From: Streptomyces sp. NBC_01197
GTDB taxonomy: Bacteria > Actinomycetota > Actinomycetes > Streptomycetales > Streptomycetaceae
Assembly: GCF_036010505.1 (NCBI RefSeq)
Contig: NZ_CP108569.1
Span: 5,633,001-5,697,000, forward strand
Reading direction: 5' to 3'
Length of the DNA stretch: 64,000 nt
Shown here: positions 1 through 7,768 of the stretch, piece after piece
Position numbering within the stretch: position 1 is the first letter of the stretch
How the letters are laid out: each line of letters starts with the position of its first letter
Program-made: the position numbers and the translations under genes
The notes under the pieces: generated by a model
The model's input: only the letters and a program-made list of their open reading frames with translations
Database searches by the model: none
What the model was told of the DNA's origin: nothing

Positions 1-1
1 C

Positions 2-622
2 GGGGAACTGCTCGGCTTCGACCTGGGCAGCGACGGCACCGGACACGACCTGATCACCGTGGCGGGCGGCGGCTCCCGGGCGCGGTCCGCGCGGGAGCCC
101 GCAGGGCCGGGCGACGGCTACTTCCGGATGCGCGGCGGAGCCGTCTACCAGCAGGCCGTCGAGCGGATGACCGCCTCCTGCCGGACCCTCCTCGACAGGC
201 TGGACTGGGACCCCGGGCAGGTCGACCACTTCGTACCGCACCAGGCCAACGGCCGGATCCTCAGTGCGGTCGCCGAGCGGCTGGGCATCGCCTCCGCCCG
301 GTGCGTGACCCACCTGGACCGGGTCGGCAACACCGGCGCCGCTTCCATCCCGCTCGCACTCGCCGACGCGGACGCCAGAGGTGTGCTGCGGACCGGCGAC
401 CGCGTACTGCTGACCGCCTTCGGCGGCGGGCTGACGTGGGGGTCGGCCGCGCTGCGGTGGGGCGGTCCACCGGGCGCCCCCACCTCCGCCTCCGCGCGGT
501 CGGCTGCTTCCGCTGCTTCTGATGGCATCCCCGCTTGCCGTACCACCGCTTTCCGTACCCCTGCTTCCCGTACCCCCGCTGCGCTGCCCGCCGCGGCCGC
601 ACTCTCCGAGGAGCTCTCATGA
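2..622 (+). CDS. 3-oxoacyl-ACP synthase III (KAS III/FabH-like), C-terminal part
   Basis: The 5' end lies outside the window. The visible 206 residues carry the C-terminal half of a FabH-type thiolase fold: the catalytic His in VPHQAN and the catalytic Asn in RVGNTGAASIP, followed by the closing strand with a GGGLTWG loop. KAS III enzymes start acyl chains or condense acyl-CoA with malonyl-ACP. After about residue 155 there is a low-complexity Ser/Ala/Arg/Thr/Pro tail of roughly 50 residues that normal FabH proteins lack; it is built from short DNA repeats. The stop overlaps the next ketosynthase start (ATGA), so the two are translationally coupled. The catalytic Cys should lie upstream of the window and cannot be checked. 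Confidence 0.85.
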   Translation, partial: GELLGFDLGSDGTGHDLITVAGGGSRARSAREPAGPGDGYFRMRGGAVYQQAVERMTASCRTLLDRLDWDPGQVDHFVPHQANGRILSAVAERLGIASARCVTHLDRVGNTGAASIPLALADADARGVLRTGDRVLLTAFGGGLTWGSAALRWGGPPGAPTSASARSAASAASDGIPACRTTAFRTPASRTPAALPAAAALSEELS

Positions 623-1845
623 GGACACCCGAGATCGCTGTGACCGGACTGGGGATGATCACCCCGGCGGGCGTCGGTGCGGCCGAGACCTGGGAAGAGG
701 TCCGCGCCGGCCGGCCCACGGCCCGCCGACTGCCCGAACTGCGCGGTCTGCCGGTCGACTTCGGCTGTCCCGTGGACGGTATCGACCTGGACGCCGCGGT
801 CGGCGGACGGAAGACCTGGCGGATGCACCGGTTCGTCAAACTGGCGGTGATCGCCGCCCGGCAGGCCGTCGCCGACGCAGGGCTCGACCCCGCGTGCTGG
901 GACGGCGGCCGGGTGGGGGTCGTCATCGGTGTCGGCGTCGGCGGCGTCTCCGTTCTCACCGACAACGCCCTGCGGCTGCAAGCCGAAGGGCCGGGCGCGG
1001 TCTCCCCGTTGCTGGTGCCGATGATGATCCCCAACGCGGCCGCGGGCGAGGTCGCCATCGCGCTGTCGGCGCACGGGCCGAGTCTGGCGCCCGTCACCGC
1101 CTGCGCGTCCGGCGCCACGGCCATCGCCGTCGCCCGGGATCTGCTGGCCTCCGGGCAGTGCGACGTCGTGGTGGCCGGGGGAGCGGAGTCGGTGCTCCAG
1201 CCGCTTGTGGTGTCCGGATTCGCGCAGATGGGCGCGGTGTCGAAGCGGTGCGACGACCCGGCGGGGGCGTCCCGGCCGTTCGCCGGGGACCGGGACGGGT
1301 TCGTCATCGCCGAGGGCGCCGGGGTGCTGGTCCTGGAACGGGCGGCCGACGCGGCGGCACGAGGCCGCCGGGCGCGGGCGCTGCTCGCCGGGGTGGGATC
1401 GACCACCGACGCGCACCACCCCACCGCCCCGGACCCGCACGGCCGTTGTGCGCAGGCAGCCGTCGAGGAGGCGCTGCGGGACGCCGGCTGGAGTCCGTAC
1501 GACGTCGGGCACGTCAACGCGCACGGCACCTCCACCCCGCTCAACGACGCGGTGGAGGCCGACGTGATCGCGCGGGTCTTCCCGCACTGGCCGCCGGTGA
1601 CATCGGCCAAGGGCGTTCTGGGGCACTCGCTCGCGGCGGCCGGGGCGATCGAGGCCGCGCTGACCGTACTGACCCTGGAGGAGGGCGTCATCCCGCCGAT
1701 CGCCAATCTGGACGCCCCCGCTGTCGAGTTCGACCTGAACTGTGTGACCAAGCAGGAGCGCCGCGAGCCCGTGGAGCGGGCGGTCAGCCACTCCTTCGGC
1801 TTCGGCGGGCACAACGTGGTGCTGGCCTTCCAGCGCGGAGCTTGA
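619..1845 (+). CDS. beta-ketoacyl-ACP synthase (FabF/KS-alpha type), first copy
   Basis: A 408-residue protein, normal for KAS II/type II PKS ketosynthases. It has the N-terminal AVTGLGMITPAG, the nucleophile Cys in TACASGATA, the two active-site His residues in NAHGTSTPLND and KGVLGHSLAAAGA, and the C-terminal SFGFGGHN. All catalytic residues are present, so it should do decarboxylative condensation on ACP-bound chains. I start it at the ATG that overlaps the upstream TGA, because a GAGGAG ribosome-binding site lies 6 bases before it. It resembles the second ketosynthase at 4464-5690 along its whole length. No chain-length factor lies next to it, which argues against a classical aromatic type II PKS. 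Confidence 0.9.
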   Translation: MRTPEIAVTGLGMITPAGVGAAETWEEVRAGRPTARRLPELRGLPVDFGCPVDGIDLDAAVGGRKTWRMHRFVKLAVIAARQAVADAGLDPACWDGGRVGVVIGVGVGGVSVLTDNALRLQAEGPGAVSPLLVPMMIPNAAAGEVAIALSAHGPSLAPVTACASGATAIAVARDLLASGQCDVVVAGGAESVLQPLVVSGFAQMGAVSKRCDDPAGASRPFAGDRDGFVIAEGAGVLVLERAADAAARGRRARALLAGVGSTTDAHHPTAPDPHGRCAQAAVEEALRDAGWSPYDVGHVNAHGTSTPLNDAVEADVIARVFPHWPPVTSAKGVLGHSLAAAGAIEAALTVLTLEEGVIPPIANLDAPAVEFDLNCVTKQERREPVERAVSHSFGFGGHNVVLAFQRGA

Positions 1846-1848
1846 GAC

Positions 1849-3882
1849 ATGACTGCGGAGACGATGGCAGCGGAGACGATGACTGCGGCAACGACGGCTA
1901 CGGACGGACTGGCCGCGGAAGTCCTGTGCCCGCCTGCCACTGCCACAGCCACTGCCACTGCAACCGCACCCGGTACCGAGACCGCGACCGCGGAGTGCGG
2001 CCCGGCTGTGCGCGGTGAGCTGGTCCGGGCGCTGTTCGGCGACGACCACCGGGCCGGCCACGGCCCCTGGCGCGCGCTCCTCACCACGGAGCCCTTCCGG
2101 CGCAGGTCAGGTCTGGCACCGGACGCGCAACTACGGCTGGCGTACGGGCGGCTGCGCACCCTCAACTCCACGCTGGACAGCGCCTTGCGGCTGGCCGCCG
2201 ACCCGGTGGCACTGGCCAATATGCACGAGTGGCTCAGCCCGGTCGACGCCGCGCTGACCACGGTCGCAGGCATCCACTACAACCTGTTCCTCGGCACCCT
2301 GCTGGACCATGACAGCGACAGCGACAGCGACAGCGACGGTGACGTACGGCGGGATCTGTCCGGCTTCGCGGATCTGACCCGCGTCGGGACCTTCCTGTGC
2401 ACCGAGATCGACCATGGCAACGACGCGACGGCACTGCAGACGACCGCCCGCTACGACCGCGCCAGGGACGGATTCCTGCTGCGCACCCCGCACGCGGGCG
2501 CCCAGAAGTTCATGCCCAACACCAGTACGGCGGGCGGCCCCAAGAGCGGAGTTGTGGCGGCCCGTCTGCTGGTCGACGGCAGGGACCTCGGCGTATTCCT
2601 GTTCCTGACCGCGCTGACCGGGACGGAGGGGCCGCTGCCCGGCGTACGCGTCAGACTGCTGCCCCGGCGCATGGGCAGCGTGGTCGACCACTGTCTGACC
2701 TCCTTCGACGATGTCTTCGTCCCACGTGGGTCGCTGCTCTCCGGGCCTCAGGGCCGACTGGGCGCAGACGGCACTTTCAGCAGCGAGGTCGCCAACCGAC
2801 GCAGCCGCTTCCTGCTGTCGATCGGCCGCGTCACCGCCGGGAAGCTGAGCATGAGCGCCGCAGCGGTGGGGTCCGTACGGGCGGCCCTGGCGGTGGCGGT
2901 GCGCCACGGCTCGCACCGGCTGATCGGCGGCGTACGGGCGCCCGAGCGGGTGCCCGTCATGGCGCACCGCAGCCACTACGCCCCCCTCGCGGGCGCGCTG
3001 GCCACGGCGTACGCGATGACGCTGCTGCACCGCACGGTCCTGCGCACCTGGACGGAACACGAGCGGACGGAGCAAGACCGGACGGAGCAAGATGGGGCGG
3101 ACGGGGCCGGCCGGGCGGAGGCCGAGCGGCTGGTCGCCGTCGCCAAGGCGTGGATCACCTGGGAGGCGCGCGGTGTCATCACCGAGTGCCGCGAACGGTG
3201 CGGTGCCCAGGGGTTGTTGGAGAACAACGGCCTCGCCGCGCTGGTGACGGGCATCGAGGGCGCGATCACCGCCGAGGGCGACAACATGGCCATCCACGCC
3301 AAGGCGGCGGCCCAGATGGTGTCGGGTCACAGTCCGGCACGGCCGCCCACCGACCCGGCCGGCCGTGAACTGACCGATCCGGTGTTCCTCAGGGAACTGC
3401 TGGCCGCCGTCGAGTGCCTCGAACTCGACCGGGCCCGCGCCGGGATGGCCGCGGCAGCCCCGGGAGACGCGCTCGGCCGGTGGAACGCGGGGGCGACCGC
3501 AGCGCTGCGGGCTGCCACCGCGCACGCCCAGCTCCGGGCCGCCGAGGCCGTGGCGGCGGCCGCGGACGCGCTGCCGCCGGGCTCCGCCGCCGCTGAGCTG
3601 CTGCACACCCTGGGCCGGCTGTTCGCCCTGGAGCGCATCGCGCCCCGGAGCGGTGATCTGCTGAACGAGGGTTTCGTCGAGGGCCGGCACATCGCCGCGA
3701 TCCCGGCCGAGACCGACCGGCTGGCTGCCCGGGTCGCCGGAGAGGCGCAGGTGCTGACCGAGGCCTTCGACCTCCCGGCCGAGTGGCTGGCTGATGTGCC
3801 GGTCGCGGGCGCCGGGTACGCATCGGCGTACGACGACCCCGAGGGGCCCTGGCACCGTTCGGCCGAGGAGGCGCGGTCGTGA
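1849..3882 (+). CDS. acyl-CoA oxidase/dehydrogenase-like flavoprotein
   Basis: 677 residues, the usual length of acyl-CoA oxidases. Family signatures seen: TEIDHGNDATALQTTARYD, equivalent to the flavin-side T-E-x-GHG motif; PNTSTAGGPKS in the middle domain; and CRERCGAQGLLENN in the C-terminal helical domain. Such enzymes put an alpha,beta double bond into acyl thioesters using FAD. Lying 3 bases after the ketosynthase stop, it probably acts on a CoA- or ACP-bound chain made by this cluster; the substrate is unknown. Oddities: an Ala/Thr/Glu-rich N-terminus made of repeated ACGATG-like units, a run of alternating Asp-Ser near residues 154-163, and a repeated Glu/Arg/Asp stretch near residue 405. 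All are short in-frame DNA repeats. Starts at 1864 or 1879 are also possible. Confidence 0.8.
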   Translation: MTAETMAAETMTAATTATDGLAAEVLCPPATATATATATAPGTETATAECGPAVRGELVRALFGDDHRAGHGPWRALLTTEPFRRRSGLAPDAQLRLAYGRLRTLNSTLDSALRLAADPVALANMHEWLSPVDAALTTVAGIHYNLFLGTLLDHDSDSDSDSDGDVRRDLSGFADLTRVGTFLCTEIDHGNDATALQTTARYDRARDGFLLRTPHAGAQKFMPNTSTAGGPKSGVVAARLLVDGRDLGVFLFLTALTGTEGPLPGVRVRLLPRRMGSVVDHCLTSFDDVFVPRGSLLSGPQGRLGADGTFSSEVANRRSRFLLSIGRVTAGKLSMSAAAVGSVRAALAVAVRHGSHRLIGGVRAPERVPVMAHRSHYAPLAGALATAYAMTLLHRTVLRTWTEHERTEQDRTEQDGADGAGRAEAERLVAVAKAWITWEARGVITECRERCGAQGLLENNGLAALVTGIEGAITAEGDNMAIHAKAAAQMVSGHSPARPPTDPAGRELTDPVFLRELLAAVECLELDRARAGMAAAAPGDALGRWNAGATAALRAATAHAQLRAAEAVAAAADALPPGSAAAELLHTLGRLFALERIAPRSGDLLNEGFVEGRHIAAIPAETDRLAARVAGEAQVLTEAFDLPAEWLADVPVAGAGYASAYDDPEGPWHRSAEEARS

Positions 3883-3956
3883 ACCGGCTCCTGCTGCGCA
3901 CGGTTCTGCTCGCGTACGGGGGCACGGTCCATGTGCTGTCCCGTTTCTGCCGGTAG
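3879..3956 (+). CDS. possible 25-residue coupled peptide
   Basis: A GTG codon overlaps the stop of the acyl-CoA oxidase gene (GTGA) and opens a 25-codon frame, MNRLLLRTVLLAYGGTVHVL plus five residues ending in Arg. The N-terminal half is hydrophobic with two Arg, so it could be a tiny membrane peptide. I recognise no family. The GTGA overlap is the same device used between real genes here, which is the main support; it may still be chance. Confidence 0.3.
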   Translation: MNRLLLRTVLLAYGGTVHVLSRFCR

Positions 3957-4168
3957 GCACTGCCCGGTCGACCTCGGTGGGCCCGGCGCTGCTTCCGGTA
4001 CGGCTTCCCGATACGGCTTCCGAGGCAGCCTCCCGGTACCGGACCCGGGGGTGAAAAAACCTTCCCTCACCGCGTAACCGGAAGATCGTCCAGCCGTTGG
4101 ACCGATATCCACGGGATGCGTTTCATCCATATTCAGCCCGTTTTATAGGTCTGTTCTGTAGGCCCGTT

Positions 4169-4202
4169 CTGCAGGTCTGTCCGCTCTGCAGGTCTGTCCG
4201 CT
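4169..4202. repeat. perfect 17-bp tandem repeat in the acp leader
   Basis: Two exact adjacent copies of CTGCAGGTCTGTCCGCT (4169-4185 and 4186-4202), preceded by two decayed copies from about 4147. The array ends 19 bases before the start of the acyl carrier protein gene, so it lies in its leader. It could be a regulatory repeat or just slippage; it fits the many short repeats inside genes of this cluster. Confidence 0.7.
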
Positions 4203-4221
4203 TTGCATGAAGGGGAATGTC

Positions 4222-4467
4222 ATGTCCGAGCTGCACCCGACCCTTGTCGAAGTCCTGACCAACACCTTCAAGGTCCCCGCCGTCGAACTCCGCCCCGAGG
4301 CCACCATGGACGACCTGGAGATGGACTCCCTCGCCGTCGCGGAACTCGGGGTCATCGTCAAGGAGACCCTCGGGGTCGACGCCGACGCCGACTCCGCGTA
4401 CAAGGGGGCAACCCTCGGCCGGATCAGCGAGTTCCTGACCGAATCCACCGCGGCCGACGCCCGATGA
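4222..4467 (+). CDS. acyl carrier protein
   Basis: 81 residues, acidic, with the phosphopantetheine site Ser in EMDSLAVAEL, where DSL is the ACP hallmark. It carries the growing acyl chain for the neighbouring ketosynthases after 4'-phosphopantetheinylation. I prefer the ATG at 4222 over the one at 4207, because a GAAGGGGA ribosome-binding site lies between them. The TGA overlaps the ATG of the following ketosynthase (ATGA), so carrier protein and synthase are co-translated and likely work together. Confidence 0.9.
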   Translation: MSELHPTLVEVLTNTFKVPAVELRPEATMDDLEMDSLAVAELGVIVKETLGVDADADSAYKGATLGRISEFLTESTAADAR

Positions 4468-5690
4468 CCCTGCCTCCGGTCGCCATCACCGGCCTGGGCA
4501 TGATCACCCCGGCCGGCAACGACACGGAATCCACCTGGCGAGGTGTGTGTGCGGGCCGCTCCACGGCCCGTGCCGTTCCCGAACTGGACGGCTGCGCCAT
4601 CGACTTCGCCTGCCGGGTCACCGGAATCGACCTGGCGGAGGCCGTCGGCGGCCGGGCCGTCTACCGCATGGGGCGCTACGTCAGGTTCGCGGTGCTCGCC
4701 GCCGAGGAGGCCGTCGCCGACGCCGGGCTCTCCCCGGCCGGCTGGGACGGTGCCCGGGTCGCCGTCGTCATCGGGACCAGCAGCGCGGGCTCGACCGGGC
4801 TGTACGAGCAGTCGGTCGCCCTGGAGCGCCGGGGGCCCGAGGCCACCTCGCCCCTGGGCACCCTGCTCACCGTCCCCAATATGGCGGCCGCCGAGGTCGC
4901 CATCCGGCTGCGGGCCACCGGGCCGAGCCTGGCGCCCTGCACGGCCTGCTCGTCCGGCGCCACCGCACTCTCGGTGGCCCGCGATCTGCTGGTCACCGGG
5001 CAGTGCGACATCGCTGTCGCGGGTGCCACCGAATCGATCATCGACCGGCTGGCCCTGACCGGGTTCGCACGGTCGGGGGCCGGTGCGGTGCGGGCCGGGG
5101 AGCAACCCCCGGCCATCTGCCGTCCGTTCGCCGCCGACCGGCGCGGTGTCGTGATGGGGGAGGGGGCCGCCGTCATGGTCCTGGAGCGTGAGGCCGACGC
5201 CCAGGCCCGGAACGTCACCCCCCGCGCCCTGCTGGCCGGAACCGGCGCCACCACCGACGCGTACCACCCGACCAGCCCCCGGCCCGACGGTTCCGTCGCC
5301 GCGGCCGCGGTGGACGCGGCGCTGCGCGACGCGGGCTGGGGCGCGGCTGACGTCGGTCATGTGAACGCCCACGGCACATCCACTCTGCTCAACGACGCCA
5401 CCGAGGCCGGGCTGATCGCCCGCGCCTATCCGCACCGGCCCCCAGTGACCGCGCCCAAGGGCGTGCTCGGTCACTGCATGGGCGCGGCGGGCGCCATCGA
5501 GGCCGGGCTGACCGTCCTCACCCTCCAGCACGGACTCGTACCGCCGGTCGCCAATCTGACCGCCCCCGCACCGGAGTTCGACATCGACTGCGTGACCAAA
5601 CAGCCCCGCCGGGTACGGGTCTCGCGCGCGGTCAGCCACTCCTTCGGCTTCGGCGGCCACAATGCGGTGCTCGCCTTCCAGCACGCCTGA
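4464..5690 (+). CDS. beta-ketoacyl-ACP synthase (FabF/KS-alpha type), second copy
   Basis: 408 residues. It carries the nucleophile Cys in TACSSGATA and the His residues in NAHGTSTLLND and KGVLGHCMGAAGA, so it is catalytically complete. It is plainly paralogous to the ketosynthase at 619-1845; both share AVTGLGMITPAG-type starts, PSLAP before the Cys region and SHSFGFGGHN at the end. Two active discrete ketosynthases without a chain-length factor are known from pathways such as nonactin, where each does a separate condensation or an unusual acyl transfer. That parallel is inference only. The start is fixed by the ATGA overlap with the carrier protein. Confidence 0.9.
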   Translation: MTLPPVAITGLGMITPAGNDTESTWRGVCAGRSTARAVPELDGCAIDFACRVTGIDLAEAVGGRAVYRMGRYVRFAVLAAEEAVADAGLSPAGWDGARVAVVIGTSSAGSTGLYEQSVALERRGPEATSPLGTLLTVPNMAAAEVAIRLRATGPSLAPCTACSSGATALSVARDLLVTGQCDIAVAGATESIIDRLALTGFARSGAGAVRAGEQPPAICRPFAADRRGVVMGEGAAVMVLEREADAQARNVTPRALLAGTGATTDAYHPTSPRPDGSVAAAAVDAALRDAGWGAADVGHVNAHGTSTLLNDATEAGLIARAYPHRPPVTAPKGVLGHCMGAAGAIEAGLTVLTLQHGLVPPVANLTAPAPEFDIDCVTKQPRRVRVSRAVSHSFGFGGHNAVLAFQHA

Positions 5691-5716
5691 CGGGGTCTCC
5701 GCAGGCCTCTTACCTG

Positions 5717-5746
5717 GTGCCGGTCCGCGCTGACGCGGACCGGCAC
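5717..5746 (+). terminator. hairpin terminator after the ketosynthase operon
   Basis: A perfect 13-bp stem (GTGCCGGTCCGCG pairing with CGCGGACCGGCAC) with a CTGA loop lies 27 bases after the last ketosynthase stop. There is no T-run, as is usual for actinobacterial hairpins. It marks the right end of the cluster. Confidence 0.8.
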
Positions 5747-5832
5747 TGCGCGACCCGCCGCCGGTTCCGGTTCCGGATCCGGTTCCCGGCAGACTCTTGA
5801 CACGTGCTGAGCGCACCCGCATCCTTTCGCCA

Positions 5833-5857
5833 GAAAACGCAACGGCGTTGCGTTTTC
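5833..5857. promoter_or_regulatory. 25-bp palindrome, candidate operator
   Basis: Two exact 11-bp arms, GAAAACGCAAC and GTTGCGTTTTC, flank a GGC centre. It lies 47 bases before the 29-residue ORF at 5905, which has a strong ribosome-binding site. It is AT-richer than its surroundings, as protein-binding sites often are. A dimeric regulator such as LacI, TetR or MarR could bind it; which one cannot be told. A hairpin role in RNA is the alternative. Confidence 0.5.
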
Positions 5858-5904
5858 CGCAACGGACGGACCAACGGACGACGCAGGCGAAGGAGGTCGC
5901 ACCC

Positions 5905-5994
5905 ATGGTGGAACGCGGCGCCCGGGCGGCCGACACCCTGGTGAGCCTGGTACGCGCCGGGGCGGCGGAGATCACCGCAGCACTGGGCGGCTGA
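5905..5994 (+). CDS. possible 29-residue peptide
   Basis: ATG follows a near-ideal AGGAGG with 8 bases of spacing. The product begins MVERGARAADTLVSLVRAG and ends AALGG. It has no Cys, so it is not an obvious lanthipeptide precursor. The pattern of small hydrophobics with spaced Arg/Glu suggests an amphipathic helix. The upstream in-frame extension to 5797 has no ribosome-binding site and is less likely. The 25-bp palindrome sits just upstream. I recognise no family. Confidence 0.35.
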   Translation: MVERGARAADTLVSLVRAGAAEITAALGG

Positions 5995-6225
5995 ACCGGC
6001 CCCCCGGACGCCCGCCTGACCTCGCCCCGCCCCCAGCCTGAAACCGCGACCTCACCAGCAGCCCCCGTCTCACCCGCAGTCCCACACCACACCCCACCCG
6101 CGCAGTCCCGTCCGTCCGCGATCCGCCCGCGTCCCCGGTGCGCCGCGTGCTGCCCCCGCACGCTCCCCCCGCCGAAGGCATCGCTTCGCCCGTCCCTGCC
6201 CGTGCTGACCGAAGGAGGAGCCCCC

Positions 6226-6324
6226 GTGGCGCACCCCGTCCCGGCCCCGCCCCGCGTTCCGCCGCCGACCGGCCTTGACGAAGAACCCGCGCACCCGCGT
6301 GTCCTGGAACCCCTCGTCTGGTGA
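6226..6324 (+). CDS. possible 32-residue Pro-rich peptide
   Basis: GTG start preceded by AAGGAGGAG, a strong ribosome-binding site. The translation is Pro-rich, starting MAHPVPAPPRVPPPTGLD. Its TGA overlaps the GTG of the pseudogene that follows (GTGA). It may be the decayed 5' end of that gene or a leader remnant rather than a functional peptide. Confidence 0.25.
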   Translation: MAHPVPAPPRVPPPTGLDEEPAHPRVLEPLVW

Positions 6325-6667
6325 TACTGGTGGTGCTCTCCGCCGTCTGCGCCGTCATCGGGATCGACTCGATTGTCCGCGACGCAGAACTGCTGCGCCG
6401 CCACCTCCAGGGCGACCGGCCGTGGAGCGTACTGGGCCAGAGCTTCCGGCCCTCTACGAGCTGGACAGGCTCGCCGCCAACGAGGTCCCGGCCGTCGCGG
6501 CCGTCTACCACGACGACATGTACGTGGACCGGGAGCAGGCCCTCGCCACCGCGGGCGCCGTCCGGGGACTGCGGACCTGGGTCGCCGACGCCTACGCGCA
6601 CGACGGGGTGCGCGCCGACGCCGCCGTCCTGGACCGGCCGATCGCCATGGCCGACGGCAAGATCTGA
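6321..6667 (+). pseudogene. proline iminopeptidase remnant with large internal deletion
   Basis: Two pieces of an alpha/beta-hydrolase of the proline iminopeptidase type sit side by side in different frames. The first reads DSIVRDAELLRRHLQGDRPW then SVLGQSF, which is the nucleophile-elbow region with the catalytic Ser. It then jumps, in the +2 frame, to ALYELDRLAANEV, YHDDMYVD and WVADAYAHDGVRAD, which is the C-terminal end of the same family. About 200 middle residues, with the cap and catalytic Asp, are missing, as is most of the N-terminus. It cannot make an active enzyme. Family assignment rests on remembered Streptomyces iminopeptidase sequences. Confidence 0.75.
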
Positions 6668-6727
6668 ACCCGCCGGACGGCAGCCCCCGGCCCAGCCCCG
6701 CGCGCCCGGCACGGTCCGGACAGGACC

Positions 6728-6733
6728 TAGACT
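6728..6733 (+). promoter_or_regulatory. -10 box TAGACT of the Rsm22-type gene
   Basis: TAGACT fits TANNNT and lies 6 bases before the GTG start, where no ribosome-binding site exists. This predicts a leaderless transcript. Confidence 0.5.
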
Positions 6734-6739
6734 CTTTCA

Positions 6740-7768
6740 GTGAACGACTCCCTCCCCACCGCCGAAGCCCTGCGCACCGCCCTGGCCGGGCTCCTCGACG
6801 GACTGCCGCCCAAACAGGCCGCCCAGGCCGTCGAGCGGCTGATCGCCAACTACCGGGGGACCACCCCCACCGGTACCCCGCTCCTGCGTGACCGCTCGGA
6901 CGTCGCCGCGTACGCCGCGTACCGGATGCCCGCCACGTTCGAAGCGGTACGGGCGGCGCTCGACGCCTTCCGTGCCGCGGTGCCCGGGTGGGCCCCGGCC
7001 CGGCACACCGACATCGGCGGCGGCACCGGTGCGGCGACCTGGGCGGTGGCGGGGGCCTGGGACGACGGCCCGCACGGGGCGGAGGGGACGGGGACCCGGA
7101 GTACCACCGTGCTGGACTGGGCGGAGCCCGCGCTGGTGCTCGGCCGTGAACTCGCCGCGCGGTCCGGCTCGTCCGCGCTGCGCGCGGCCGACTGGCAGCG
7201 CTCTCGTATCGGACCGGGGCTCACTCTGGAGAGCACGGATCTGGTGACGGTCTCGTACGTCCTGGGGGAGCTGACCGAGGCCGGCCGCACCGCCGTGGTG
7301 GACGCCGCAGCGGAGGCCGCCCAGGCGGTCGTCGTGGTCGAGCCCGGCACGCCCGACGGCTATCTGCGGATCATGGCGGCCCGGGACCGGCTGACCGCGG
7401 CGGGCCTGCGGAGCGCCGCCCCCTGCCCGCACAGCGACGCCTGCCCCATCGAGCGCGGCACCGACTGGTGCCACTTCTCGGCCCGGGTGAGCAGGTCCTC
7501 GCTGCACCGGCAGGTCAAGGGCGGCTCGCTGGCGTACGAGGACGAGAAGTTCAGCTATGTCGCCGCGTTCCGGGGCGAGGTGGCGACGGTCCCGGCCCGG
7601 GTGGTACGCAGACCGCAGATCCGCAAGGGCCTGGTCCAGCTGGAACTGTGCAGGGAGACGGGCGGCCTCGCCCGCGAGACCGTCTCCAAGCGCCACGGCG
7701 ACCTCTACCGCGCGGCCCGGGACACCGCATGGGGCGACGCATGGCCGCCGCCCCCGGACAGGGCCTAG
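6740..7768 (+). CDS. Rsm22-type small-subunit rRNA methyltransferase-like protein
   Basis: 342 residues. It has an SAM-binding methyltransferase core with TDIGGGTGAATWA (motif I) and VTVSYVLGEL (motif IV region). A Cys/His cluster follows, PCPHSDACPIERGTDWCHFS, which matches the metal or Fe-S motif of the mitochondrial Rsm22/METTL17 family. Bacterial members are thought to act on the ribosomal small subunit, but the exact job is not established. GTG start, no ribosome-binding site, and a -10 box 6 bases upstream. The TAG stop lies at the left end of a MITE; the insertion target CTAG kept the stop intact. Confidence 0.8.
   Translation: MNDSLPTAEALRTALAGLLDGLPPKQAAQAVERLIANYRGTTPTGTPLLRDRSDVAAYAAYRMPATFEAVRAALDAFRAAVPGWAPARHTDIGGGTGAATWAVAGAWDDGPHGAEGTGTRSTTVLDWAEPALVLGRELAARSGSSALRAADWQRSRIGPGLTLESTDLVTVSYVLGELTEAGRTAVVDAAAEAAQAVVVVEPGTPDGYLRIMAARDRLTAAGLRSAAPCPHSDACPIERGTDWCHFSARVSRSSLHRQVKGGSLAYEDEKFSYVAAFRGEVATVPARVVRRPQIRKGLVQLELCRETGGLARETVSKRHGDLYRAARDTAWGDAWPPPPDRA

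Noticed and set aside
2309..2338. Regular GACAGC repeats as a CRISPR-like array
   Set aside because: Units are 6 bp without spacers and lie in frame inside the oxidase gene.
619..5690. Ketosynthase/chain-length-factor pair of an aromatic type II PKS
   Set aside because: Both proteins keep the catalytic Cys and are not adjacent; a CLF would have Gln or another residue there.
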